From SIG480 sp045636865 (lineage in GTDB: Bacteria; Bacillota; Clostridia; Oscillospirales; JAAYXM01): a DNA stretch of 64,000 nucleotides. A model generated the notes under the pieces. That model was not told the origin of the DNA. It made no database searches and saw only the letters and a list, made by a program, of their open reading frames with translations. A program made the translations under genes and the position numbers. This document shows, in pieces, positions 24,790-32,755 of the stretch; the first letter of the stretch is position 1, and each line of letters starts with the position of its first letter. The stretch is from the NCBI GenBank assembly GCA_045636865.1, contig JAZTYJ010000015.1:41770-105769 (forward strand), given 5' to 3'.

Positions 24790-27006
24790 ATGGCAAAAAA
24801 GAAAAAATCCGAAGAGAAAAAGATATTCGGACTGAGTGCCGAGGTAGTTGAACAGCAGATTACCGAAACACTCGAGAAAAACTATATGCCTTATGCGATG
24901 TCTGTCATTATCTCCCGAGCGATTCCGGAGATAGACGGATTTAAACCGTCTCACAGAAAGCTCCTCTATACTATGTATACAATGGGGCTTTTAAACGGTA
25001 CGAGAACCAAGTCTGCAAACGTCGTAGGACAGACAATGAAATTAAACCCCCACGGTGACGCTGCGATATATGAAACAATGGTTCGTCTTGCAAGGGGATA
25101 TGAAGCGCTCAACTTTCCTTTTGTAGATTCAAAGGGTAACTTCGGTAAGGTCTATTCACGCGATATGGCATACGCCGCATCGAGATATACAGAAGTTAAG
25201 CTTGCGCCGATTTGTGCTGAGCTTTTCAAGGATATAAAGGACAGCGTTGATTTTGTTCCGAACTACGATAATACACTTGAAGAGCCGACACTTTTGCCGA
25301 CGGAGTTTCCGAATATCCTTGTTTCGGCAAATACGGGCATCGCTGTCGGTATGGCATCAAACATATGCGGATTCAACCTTACGGAAGTCTGCCGCACGAC
25401 AATTGAGCTCATAAGAAACCCTGAACATGATATTTCTTCAACGCTTCTTGCTCCTGATTTCCCGACGGGCGGCGAGATAGTTTACGACAGGGAAGCGATG
25501 GAGAATATCTACAGAACAGGCAGAGGTTCCTTTAAGATTCGTGCGCGCTGGACATATGACAAAAAGAATAATCTCATCGAAATCGTAGAAATCCCGTATA
25601 CGACAACAATAGAGGCGATTATTGATAAGGTGAGTGAGCTTGTAAAGGGCGGAAAGTTGCGCGAAGTTTCGGATATGCGAGACGAATCGGATAAAGAAGG
25701 TCTCCGCCTTGCGATTGAGCTTAAAAGAGGTGTTGAACCTGAAAAGCTTATGCAGAAGCTCTTTAAGTTTACACCGCTTATGGATTCATATTCCTGCAAC
25801 TTCAACGTGCTTATAGGCGGAAACCCGATGGTGCTCGGCGTCCGCGATCTTTTAAACGAGTGGACCGCATGGAGAAGTGAGTGTGTAAAGCGACATATCT
25901 TTGCAGAGGTAGGAAGAAAGAAAGACAAGCTTCATAAGTTGAAAGGTCTTAAGAAAATACTTCTTGATATTGATCGCGCAATCGCAATAATCCGCGAAAC
26001 AGAAGAAGAGAGCGAGGTTGTTCCGAACCTTATGATAGGCTTCGGAATCGACGAGATTCAGGCGGAATATGTGGCAGAAATAAAGCTCCGCAACATAAAT
26101 AAAGAATACATCTTAAAGCGCGTTGCCGAGACGGAGGAGCTTTCTCTCGAGATTGAAGAGCTTGAAGAAATTCTCGCAAGCAAAACAAAAGTTAAAAACC
26201 TCATAATCAAAGGCCTCGAAGAGATTATAAAAAAATATGACACTCCGAGAAAGACGCAGATTATCTACAGCGAAGAGGTTGAGGAATTTAACGAAGAGGA
26301 GACCGTGGAGGATTATCCGGTACACGTCTTCCTCTCAAAAGAAGGATATTTCAAGAAGATAACACCGTTATCTCTCCGAATGAGCGGTGAGCAGAAGTAT
26401 AAGGAAAACGATTCACTCCGCGAAACGTTTGAGATGACAAACCGCGGTGAGCTTATGTTCTTTACGGACAAAGGCCAGGTATACAAAGCACGTCTTTCTG
26501 ATTTTGCGGACACCAAGGCGAGTGTGCTTGGTGATTATCTGCCGTCAAAGCTCGGTATGGACGAAGGTGAGCAGGTTGTATTTATGTGCAACCCCGGTGA
26601 TTATAAGTCACACCTCATCTTTGTTTTTGAAAACGGAAAGGTTGCAAGAGTTGAGCTTTCGTCTTACGAAACAAAGACGAACAGAAAGCGTCTTACTGCG
26701 GCATATTGCGACAAGAGTCCGCTTGTTGAAGCATTTATGATAAGTGCCGATGAGGAGTTTGCGATGTATTCAACCGAAAACCGTGCGCTTGTCTTCCATA
26801 CAGCACTTCTCACTCCGAAGACTTCACGTAATACGCAGGGCGTTGCGGTTATGAAGCTCAAGCCGAAATATACGGTAAAGTATGTTTGCCGTATGGAGAA
26901 ATCGAGCATCAAGGATGCATCGCGCTACAAGGTGAGAACGCTTCCTGCGGCAGGTGCACGCCTTACGGACGACGAGCGCCTGGATGAGCAGATTTCATTG
27001 TTCTAA
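24790..27006 (+). CDS. parC: Topoisomerase IV/gyrase-type subunit A
   Basis: The DNA-cleaving subunit, 738 residues. The breakage-reunion domain carries the catalytic tyrosine in YAASRYTEVKL (about residue 131) and the quinolone-pocket helix NPHGDAAIYETMVR, where the E. coli GyrA Ser83 and Asp87 positions are Ala and Glu. A coiled-coil arm (about 370-490) and a C-terminal beta-pinwheel follow. No QRRGGKG-type GyrA box is present, which fits topoisomerase IV and not gyrase. The gene follows parE after 15 bases with AGGGGGGAG as its ribosome binding site, and ends in a strong terminator. Confidence 0.9.
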   Translation: MAKKKKSEEKKIFGLSAEVVEQQITETLEKNYMPYAMSVIISRAIPEIDGFKPSHRKLLYTMYTMGLLNGTRTKSANVVGQTMKLNPHGDAAIYETMVRLARGYEALNFPFVDSKGNFGKVYSRDMAYAASRYTEVKLAPICAELFKDIKDSVDFVPNYDNTLEEPTLLPTEFPNILVSANTGIAVGMASNICGFNLTEVCRTTIELIRNPEHDISSTLLAPDFPTGGEIVYDREAMENIYRTGRGSFKIRARWTYDKKNNLIEIVEIPYTTTIEAIIDKVSELVKGGKLREVSDMRDESDKEGLRLAIELKRGVEPEKLMQKLFKFTPLMDSYSCNFNVLIGGNPMVLGVRDLLNEWTAWRSECVKRHIFAEVGRKKDKLHKLKGLKKILLDIDRAIAIIRETEEESEVVPNLMIGFGIDEIQAEYVAEIKLRNINKEYILKRVAETEELSLEIEELEEILASKTKVKNLIIKGLEEIIKKYDTPRKTQIIYSEEVEEFNEEETVEDYPVHVFLSKEGYFKKITPLSLRMSGEQKYKENDSLRETFEMTNRGELMFFTDKGQVYKARLSDFADTKASVLGDYLPSKLGMDEGEQVVFMCNPGDYKSHLIFVFENGKVARVELSSYETKTNRKRLTAAYCDKSPLVEAFMISADEEFAMYSTENRALVFHTALLTPKTSRNTQGVAVMKLKPKYTVKYVCRMEKSSIKDASRYKVRTLPAAGARLTDDERLDEQISLF

Positions 27007-27046
27007 AACAAAAAAACGGTTGCATATGCGGCTTGATAGCAATTTT

Positions 27047-27083
27047 AAAAGGCAGAAACGAAATCAAATCGTTTCTGCCTTTT
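27047..27083. terminator. Bidirectional terminator between parC and rnj
   Basis: AAAAGGCAGAAACGA and TCGTTTCTGCCTTTT form a perfect 15-bp stem with a 7-base loop. Confidence 0.9.
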
Positions 27084-27122
27084 GTAATTACATTAATCAA
27101 ATACTAAGTATAATAATGTTAC

Positions 27123-28796
27123 TTATCTTTTTCCTGCATCAATTTCCGTAATAATCGGGAGAATCATAGGTGCGCGCTTGAATTTCTGATAGAGAAAATC
27201 CGTCATCTTGCTCTTTAAGGTGTTTTTGATTATGGTCCAATCGGCGCGACGACCGTTTGTGCAGGAGTCAACAACAGCCGCGGTGAAGAATGCAAGCTCT
27301 TCCATAATATCCTCGGATTCCTTCTGATATATGAATCCGCGTGATACGATTTCGGGAGCCGCGAGGAGATCACCCGTTTTAGCGTCGAGAGTGATGACGA
27401 CTGTTATTATGCCGTCCTGAGCGAGCTGCTTTCTGTCGCGCAGAACGATGGAACCTACATCGCCGATACCTGAGCCGTCGATGAGAATCCTTCCCGAAGG
27501 AACTGTTGCACCAAGCTTTGCGCCTTTTTCGGTAAACTCAACAACACGACCGATGTCACAGACAAAAACATTCTTCTGTTTAAGTCCCATCTTGACACCG
27601 AGAGCCTCGTGTGCCTTGAGGTGTCTCTGTTCACCGTGTATTGGAATTAAGTATTTCGGCTTTGTGAGCGCAAGCATAAGCTTGAGCTCTTCCTGGCATG
27701 CGTGTCCCGAGACGTGAACGTCAGCAAGCTTTTCGTAAATAACTTCTGCACCCTTGCGGTAGAGCTCGTTTATAACGTTGCTTATTGCTTTTTCGTTTCC
27801 GGGGATGGGGCTTGCAGAGATGATGACGCGGTCATTTGGCATAATTTCGATTTTTTTATGTGCGGAGAAAGCAATTCGGTAAAGACCTGACATCGCCTCA
27901 CCCTGAGAGCCGGTGGTTATGATGCACGTCTTGCTCTTGGGGTGCTTGTTGATGGTGTTGAGGTCAACTAAAACGTCATTCGGGATGTCAAGATAACCGA
28001 GGTTTTTCGCAACATCCATAATGTTTTCCATACTTCTGCCGCTTATCGCAACTTTTCTGCCGTACTTTACCGCGGCGGAAATTATCTGCTGAACGCGGTG
28101 GACATTGGATGCAAAGGTGGTAACGATTATTCTTTGTCTGCAATCCTTGAAAAGAGCTTCAAAAGTGTCACCGACTGTTGATTCCGAAAGGGTATAGCCG
28201 GGGCGCTCAATGTTTGTAGACTCTCCCATAAGAGCCAAAACTCCGCGTTTTCCAAGCTGACCCAGGCGCGCAATGTCCATCATTTCGCCCTGGATGGGGG
28301 TTGTGTCGAGCTTGTAGTCACCGGTGTGGATAACCGTGCCGAGAGGTGTCTTGATAGCGAGGGCAACGGCATCCGCGATGGAATGGTTTACGTTGATCAT
28401 CTCGACCTCAAAACTGCCTATTTTGATGCGGTCACCGGGGGATGCAATCTTGATTTTTGTTTTTGAAAGAAGAGTGTGCTCTTCAAGCTTCTTCTTGATT
28501 ACACCCGCGGTGAGCTTTGTCGCATATATAGGTGCATTGATCTCCCTGAGAATATAGGGGAGAGCACCTATGTGATCCTCGTGACCGTGAGTGATAACAA
28601 ACGCGCGAATCCTGTTTTTGTGCTTTTTGAGATATGTTATGTCGGGAATTACGAGATCGACACCGAGCATATCGTCATCAGGAAAAGCAAGACCGCAATC
28701 GACAATGATGATTTCTCCGGCGTACTCATAAACGTACATATTTTTTCCGATTTCGTTGAGTCCGCCGAGAGCAAAGAATTTTAATTTTTGTGCCAT
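27123..28796 (-). CDS. rnj: Ribonuclease J
   Basis: A 557-residue metallo-beta-lactamase/beta-CASP nuclease with 5'-to-3' exonuclease and endonuclease activity, central to mRNA turnover and rRNA maturation in Firmicutes. The zinc motif THGHEDH gives His70, His72, Asp74 and His75, followed by NVNHSIADAVALAI, the HTGDYK motif and the beta-CASP motifs TTFASNVHRV and HVSGHACQEEL. The C-terminal RNase J domain is complete. Only one copy is seen in the window. Its upstream gap holds a candidate small RNA on the opposite strand. Confidence 0.97.
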   Translation of the reverse strand: MAQKLKFFALGGLNEIGKNMYVYEYAGEIIIVDCGLAFPDDDMLGVDLVIPDITYLKKHKNRIRAFVITHGHEDHIGALPYILREINAPIYATKLTAGVIKKKLEEHTLLSKTKIKIASPGDRIKIGSFEVEMINVNHSIADAVALAIKTPLGTVIHTGDYKLDTTPIQGEMMDIARLGQLGKRGVLALMGESTNIERPGYTLSESTVGDTFEALFKDCRQRIIVTTFASNVHRVQQIISAAVKYGRKVAISGRSMENIMDVAKNLGYLDIPNDVLVDLNTINKHPKSKTCIITTGSQGEAMSGLYRIAFSAHKKIEIMPNDRVIISASPIPGNEKAISNVINELYRKGAEVIYEKLADVHVSGHACQEELKLMLALTKPKYLIPIHGEQRHLKAHEALGVKMGLKQKNVFVCDIGRVVEFTEKGAKLGATVPSGRILIDGSGIGDVGSIVLRDRKQLAQDGIITVVITLDAKTGDLLAAPEIVSRGFIYQKESEDIMEELAFFTAAVVDSCTNGRRADWTIIKNTLKSKMTDFLYQKFKRAPMILPIITEIDAGKR

Positions 28797-28827
28797 ATGA
28801 ATTTAAAAACTCCAATCTTTTCGTAAG

Positions 28828-28856
28828 TTGATTTCATTATAAAACGGAACTATATA
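28828..28856 (+). promoter_or_regulatory. Promoter of the candidate small RNA
   Basis: TTGATT (28828-28833) and TATATA (28851-28856) are spaced by 17 bases on the plus strand, divergent from rnj. The predicted start of transcription is near 28862. Confidence 0.6.
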
Positions 28857-28861
28857 TAAGA

Positions 28862-29042
28862 AAGCGCACCAAAACAAGCGTCTCTTTAAAGACGCCGGGC
28901 AGAAACGGCAACAATCACAAGTCAGCATACCCCACTATACTGACGAGAAGGAGCCATATTCCGTGCGCGAATGTGCTCATATAGAAATATATAGTAATTC
29001 CGAAGAATAAAGACCAGCTAAATCCCAAACGGGATATTTTTT
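28862..29042 (+). ncRNA. Candidate structured small RNA of unknown family (about 180 nt)
   Basis: A gene-free stretch between rnj and the degenerate phosphohexomutase. Possible helices are: a closing stem GCGCAC (28864-28869) with GTGCGC (28963-28968); GCGTCT/AGACGC (28878-28883/28890-28895); CCG/CGG (28895-28908); a GTCAG...CTGAC hairpin (28921-28944); and ATATA-GAAA-TATAT (28979-28992). A short hairpin ATCCC/GGGAT (29022-29035) with an AT6 tail then acts as a terminator. A -35/-10 promoter precedes it. It is not a leader, because the next plus-strand gene is 3.7 kb away. I could not match it to 6S, SRP, tmRNA, RNase P or a known riboswitch. The folds were worked out by eye. Confidence 0.5.
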
Positions 29043-29077
29043 ATATTTTAGCACAAATTGGAAAAAATGTCCAGTAT

Positions 29078-30310
29078 TTATTTTGATAGCTCTGTGTCGG
29101 TATAGCTTGCGCGCTCTATAAACAGGTTGCAAAGCTCCGATGCGATCTCTTCGTTTGAGCCCTCTCCGGTTATGCGAAGCGAAGATCCCGACCGCGCTGA
29201 TGAAATGTTGACCCAACCGCCGTCGGCACAAACTCTGAGCGGACCTATATGCTCGCGGTACATATCTGAACACGCAGCTTCAATCGTATCAATTAAACGC
29301 CTTCTGTCATTTTTTACGCCAATCTCTCTCGAAATCAGTGTGAAATCGGGAAGTGACGCAAAAAGATGCGCGGCAGAAATCTTTTTCTCGGAAAGATGAG
29401 AGAGGATAAGGACTGCATTTGAAATTGCATTTGTCAGAACATTCTGTGAGAGAAAAAGCTCGCGTGCTCCTGCATCGCGACCGATGCGAAGAACTCTGCC
29501 ACCGTGTTCCGATGCGATTTGATCCAGAACTCCGGGGGAGTCGGGAAAGGTTGCAATCTCTTTTGCGCCGCTTTCAAAAAATATATGTGTACATGCAGCG
29601 ACGACGTGCGAAGCATCGTGGAGATATTCGTTTTCATCACAGAAAAAGAGATGCATTCCGTCGGCAGAAACAGAAAGATCGCAGATTCCTTTTTGAGGAT
29701 TTACAATTTCGCATCCTGAAAGTGAAAGTGTTTTTAAAAGAGCATCGGTCGCGGCGGATGAGCCGGAAACAGAAACTGAAACGCCGTCAAGCTTACCTTG
29801 TGAAACGAGTGATGACGTAAAAATTTCAGTTGATTCGGAGATTGCCTTCGGCAGAATAACATCGGAAATTCCGGCAACCTGAAGGTTTTGAGCATTTACT
29901 TTTGCTTCAATTTCGTCGCGGAGAGCTCTTTCGAGCGTAAGACCGAATTTGTCGGTTATCCGTATGCAGAGGCGACATCCGTCATTTTCAAAAAACACCA
30001 TGAGATTGAAGAGATAAGTTCTCGCGATATATGCAGAGGCTGCAAAGAATGATGCGCCAAGCTCTGTTATCTGTGCACCTGCACTTGCGGCGCCGGAAAT
30101 AAAAGCTCCCGCAAGAAGCTTTGACATAGTGCAATCCGAAACACCGACGCAGATTCTCGGGAACTCTCCGGCACACGCAATTCCGAGCTTTAATGAAAGC
30201 TCGGTGTTGATTTTGTCTGAATTTCCGCATATATCTCCGAATTCGTCGAAGAGAGAGCCTTTTTGAAATTTTGAATTTTGTGCTCCCGCGTGAAAAATGT
30301 CTGATCTCAT
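29078..30310 (-). CDS. Degenerate phosphohexomutase-family protein, probably inactive
   Basis: A 410-residue protein with the fold pattern of alpha-D-phosphohexomutases (phosphoglucomutase/phosphomannomutase). NTELSLKLGIACAGEFPRICVG (in parts) and TMSKLLAGAFISGAASAGAQITELG-like text match the domain 1 pattern, and the C-terminal GWVNISSARSGSSLRITGEG matches the phosphate-binding end. The catalytic Thr-Ala-Ser-His-Asn-Pro loop is replaced by MVFFENDG (about 104-111). The metal loop DGDxDR is reduced to SADGMH (about 215-220). The RPSGTEP loop is altered too. It probably does not transfer phosphate. It could be a binding or scaffold protein. Confidence 0.65.
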   Translation of the reverse strand: MRSDIFHAGAQNSKFQKGSLFDEFGDICGNSDKINTELSLKLGIACAGEFPRICVGVSDCTMSKLLAGAFISGAASAGAQITELGASFFAASAYIARTYLFNLMVFFENDGCRLCIRITDKFGLTLERALRDEIEAKVNAQNLQVAGISDVILPKAISESTEIFTSSLVSQGKLDGVSVSVSGSSAATDALLKTLSLSGCEIVNPQKGICDLSVSADGMHLFFCDENEYLHDASHVVAACTHIFFESGAKEIATFPDSPGVLDQIASEHGGRVLRIGRDAGARELFLSQNVLTNAISNAVLILSHLSEKKISAAHLFASLPDFTLISREIGVKNDRRRLIDTIEAACSDMYREHIGPLRVCADGGWVNISSARSGSSLRITGEGSNEEIASELCNLFIERASYTDTELSK

Positions 30311-30351
30311 ATTGCTACCTCCGTTTCTTTTGTAAGATTATTGCCCGAAAG

Positions 30352-30396
30352 AGGAAAAAATAAACAAACGCCGCCAGTACAAAGAAATACTGACGG
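30352..30396 (-). terminator. Terminator of the cwlJ-gerQ operon
   Basis: On the minus strand CCGTCAGTA (30388-30396) pairs with TACTGGCGG (30371-30379, one G-T pair), followed by a T-rich tail. Confidence 0.75.
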
Positions 30397-30411
30397 CAAA
30401 GGGCTGATATC

Positions 30412-30720
30412 TTACGGTCGCGGAAGCTCTGTTGAGTTATAGATTGTTATGAATTTCAGTGCATAAAGGTCGCAGACGATATATCTCTCAAGGTCAGGCT
30501 GATAGAGTGTTAAGAAATTTGTGCCGACCTTTGCTAAAATTCCGTCGCGCGTTTCGATTATCTGGGTTCCGATAAGGAAATCGCAGGAAACATAATAACC
30601 GATAGCGGTCTGAAGTTGCTCGCCGAGCATAATGACCTGCGATGTGGTGCCTCCGTTTTCGTGGAAGTCGCGTCTTGGTGCGGATTGCGAAAAGTTAAGT
30701 CTTCCGTTGATTGAGTCCAT
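30412..30720 (-). CDS. gerQ: GerQ-like spore coat protein
   Basis: A 102-residue protein whose last 55 residues (CDFLIGTQIIETRDGILAKV, then NFLTLYQPDLERYIVCDLYALKFITIY in part) resemble the C-terminal domain of GerQ. GerQ is the coat protein needed to keep the lytic enzyme CwlJ in place during spore germination. The N-terminal Gln/Gly-rich region of the Bacillus protein (about 181 residues) is missing. It lies 21 bases downstream of a cwlJ-like gene, the same order as in Bacillus, and this context carries much of the assignment. Expression is expected in the mother cell. Confidence 0.72.
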   Translation of the reverse strand: MDSINGRLNFSQSAPRRDFHENGGTTSQVIMLGEQLQTAIGYYVSCDFLIGTQIIETRDGILAKVGTNFLTLYQPDLERYIVCDLYALKFITIYNSTELPRP

Positions 30721-30741
30721 ATAAATGCTCCTTTACCTGTT

Positions 30742-31182
30742 TTAAGTTTCTGAATATTCTTCGGTAGGGTTATAGAAGCAGTGTTCTCCGACGCGGACAG
30801 CAAATACACCGACGCGGCTTGGAAAAAACTCGCGGCACTCGGGGGAGAAGGGGTTGAAAAACCAAAGGGCAGTACCGAGAGGGTAGAGCCTGTTTCCTGC
30901 AATCGCCCAGTCTGCTATATCATAATGTATCTGTTCGGGATTCATATTGTATATGTTCTGTGGGTTGTAGCGATTGTTGAAATAGTCGGTTGCACAGTCA
31001 AACTGTCCCGGTTGAAAAACAATGTTGCGAAGGTTTTGCATTCCCACGCGTGCATATTCGCCGTCGGGTGCATAAACCCGGTTCATTATAACACTTGCAA
31101 CCGCCTGCATTCCCGTATCACCTTCACCGCCTGCCTCGCATTGAATGAGCCTTGCGAGAAGCTCTCTGTCCGAAAACGGCAT
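30742..31182 (-). CDS. cwlJ: Spore cortex-lytic hydrolase CwlJ (SleB family)
   Basis: A 146-residue cell wall hydrolase of the SleB/CwlJ family that breaks cortex peptidoglycan during calcium-dipicolinate germination. It shows the family start RELLARLIQCEAGGEG with the catalytic Glu, ASVIMNRV, the HYDIADWAIAGNRLYPLGTA block (shown in full at 20 residues) and WFFNPFSPEC. As in CwlJ, there is no signal peptide or separate peptidoglycan-binding domain, and the length is close to the Bacillus protein (about 142). It is upstream of gerQ in one operon. The pair is the best evidence that this organism forms spores. Confidence 0.88.
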   Translation of the reverse strand: MPFSDRELLARLIQCEAGGEGDTGMQAVASVIMNRVYAPDGEYARVGMQNLRNIVFQPGQFDCATDYFNNRYNPQNIYNMNPEQIHYDIADWAIAGNRLYPLGTALWFFNPFSPECREFFPSRVGVFAVRVGEHCFYNPTEEYSET

Positions 31183-31249
31183 ATAAATCGCTCCTTTACA
31201 GTTTCATTCTATGCAGAGAGGTAGAGGAAAGTTGCGGGATGGCAAGTAC

Positions 31250-31281
31250 AAAAAAAGAGTGCCGCGAAATTCACGGCACTC
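31250..31281 (-). terminator. Terminator of the aminotransferase gene
   Basis: GAGTGCCG (31257-31264) and CGGCACTC (31274-31281) form a perfect 8-bp stem. Seven T follow on the minus strand. Confidence 0.88.
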
Positions 31282-31296
31282 AGATTATGTATAAGA

Positions 31297-32547
31297 TTAC
31301 TTGCGAACCTTTTCAGCAGCATTCTTGACACCGAGGATAATGTTGTCAAGGTCTGTCTTTGTAAGGCGCGGATGATGCGGAGTATTGAGCTCGCGGCGAT
31401 AGAAGAACTCTTCTGCGTTCGGGCAGATGTCCTGAGCATAGCCAAGCTCCTTAAGTGATGAGAAGTGGTATGTCGGCTGGTAGTGGAGAATACCCTGAAC
31501 GCCTTCTTCCTTATAGAGAACACGCATGAAGTCGTCACGGCTTGCACCGAGCTCCTTCTCGTTTACGCAAACTGTGTAGAGGTGGTAGATGTGCTTGCAG
31601 TTCGGATCTTCGTAAACCGGCTCAATACCCTTGATGCCCTTGAGACCTTCGTTGAGGTAGCGACCGTGCTGGATACGGAGATCGTTGAGCATATCGAGTT
31701 TGTCAAGCTGGCAGTTACCAACAGCACCCTGGCACTCTGTCATACGGTAGTTGTTACTCCACTTGCCGTTGATGATTCTGTTGTCAAAGTGTGACGGAAT
31801 CCAGTAGTCTGTCTGATTTTCCCAGTCAACGTTACCCATGCAACGAAGCTTGTCGATACGGTAAGCAAACTCGTCGTTGTTGCAGGTAATCATACCGCCT
31901 TCACCGAGAGTTGTGATGTTCTTGAGTGAGTGGAAGCTGAAGCAACCGAAATCACCGATAGAACCTGCTTTTCTGCCCTTGTATTCAGCACCCGGAGCAT
32001 GAGCACAGTCTTCGAGAACGAGGAGGTTGTGCTTTCTTGCGATCTCCATAATCGGATCCATATCGCACATCTGGCCGCCGTAGTGAACAACAGAGATAGC
32101 CTTTGTCTTGTTTGTGATCTTCTTCTCGATTTCCTTCGGATCGATGTTGAATGTCTTCGGATCGATATCAGCGTAAACCGGAACGCCGCCTTCCTTGAGG
32201 ATAGCGAGAGATGTAGCAACGAATGTGTTCGGAGTTGTGATAACTTCATCTCCGGGGCCGATGCCCATAGCGCACATAGCAACGTGCATAGCTGTTGTAC
32301 AGTTGCTTACTGCATATGCATACTTTGTTCCGCACATTTCAGCAAAACGTCTCTGGAAACGCTGAACTTCAGGTCCCATTGTGAGAGAATCCTGATGCAT
32401 TGCCTTGAGAAGAGCCTGCTCTTCAGCTTCGTCGTAGATACTGCCGAAGAAAGAATAGGGAACTTTGAGAACTACGCCGTCATCAACCTTGTAGCTACTG
32501 GTGATGCCGCCGTCAGAGTCTTTACCGACTGAAATCTTGTTTGCCAT
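31297..32547 (-). CDS. DegT/DnrJ/EryC1/StrS-family sugar aminotransferase
   Basis: A 416-residue PLP-dependent enzyme that usually moves an amino group from glutamate to a keto sugar nucleotide for surface glycans or secondary metabolites. The PLP signatures are SNCTTAMHVA (about 81-90), LEDCAHAPGAEY with Asp180, and the Schiff-base Lys209 in FSFHSLKNITTLGEGG. The ATG at 32545-32547 with AGTGAGG upstream is preferred to a start 69 bases earlier. It stands alone, with no sugar nucleotide genes nearby, so the substrate cannot be inferred from context. It keeps the strong codon bias of a well expressed gene. Confidence 0.9.
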   Translation of the reverse strand: MANKISVGKDSDGGITSSYKVDDGVVLKVPYSFFGSIYDEAEEQALLKAMHQDSLTMGPEVQRFQRRFAEMCGTKYAYAVSNCTTAMHVAMCAMGIGPGDEVITTPNTFVATSLAILKEGGVPVYADIDPKTFNIDPKEIEKKITNKTKAISVVHYGGQMCDMDPIMEIARKHNLLVLEDCAHAPGAEYKGRKAGSIGDFGCFSFHSLKNITTLGEGGMITCNNDEFAYRIDKLRCMGNVDWENQTDYWIPSHFDNRIINGKWSNNYRMTECQGAVGNCQLDKLDMLNDLRIQHGRYLNEGLKGIKGIEPVYEDPNCKHIYHLYTVCVNEKELGASRDDFMRVLYKEEGVQGILHYQPTYHFSSLKELGYAQDICPNAEEFFYRRELNTPHHPRLTKTDLDNIILGVKNAAEKVRK

Positions 32548-32669
32548 GACTAAAACCTCACTTTTAATTATTTTAAGCTTTAAATAAATTGTAAATGATA
32601 CGGTGTAATTTGTCAATAAAAAATATTGAAAAAGTTAAAAAATAATTAATAATATTTTGATAATTGGTA

Positions 32670-32699
32670 TTGAGAATTGGTGGGAAAGTGTGGTACAAT
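32670..32699 (+). promoter_or_regulatory. Promoter of glnS-gltX
   Basis: TTGAGA (32670-32675) and TACAAT (32694-32699) are spaced by 18 bases. No T-box leader is present between it and glnS. Confidence 0.6.
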
Positions 32700-32755
32700 G
32701 TATTTTAGGTAAATATGAACACAGATAAATTGCCAAACGGAGGTAGTCTGATACA

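Noticed and set aside
24256..24954. 232-codon frame on the minus strand
   Set aside because: Antisense to the parE-parC junction; no family resemblance.
28862..29042. The RNA as 6S, SRP RNA or a ZTP riboswitch (CCGGGC present)
   Set aside because: The multi-hairpin layout does not fit the single rod of 6S, the SRP core motif is absent, and the rest of the ZTP core is missing.
31930..32532. 200-codon frame on the plus strand
   Set aside because: Antisense shadow of the DegT-family aminotransferase.
32548..32755. T-box leader before glnS
   Set aside because: No T-box sequence or terminator lies between promoter and gene.
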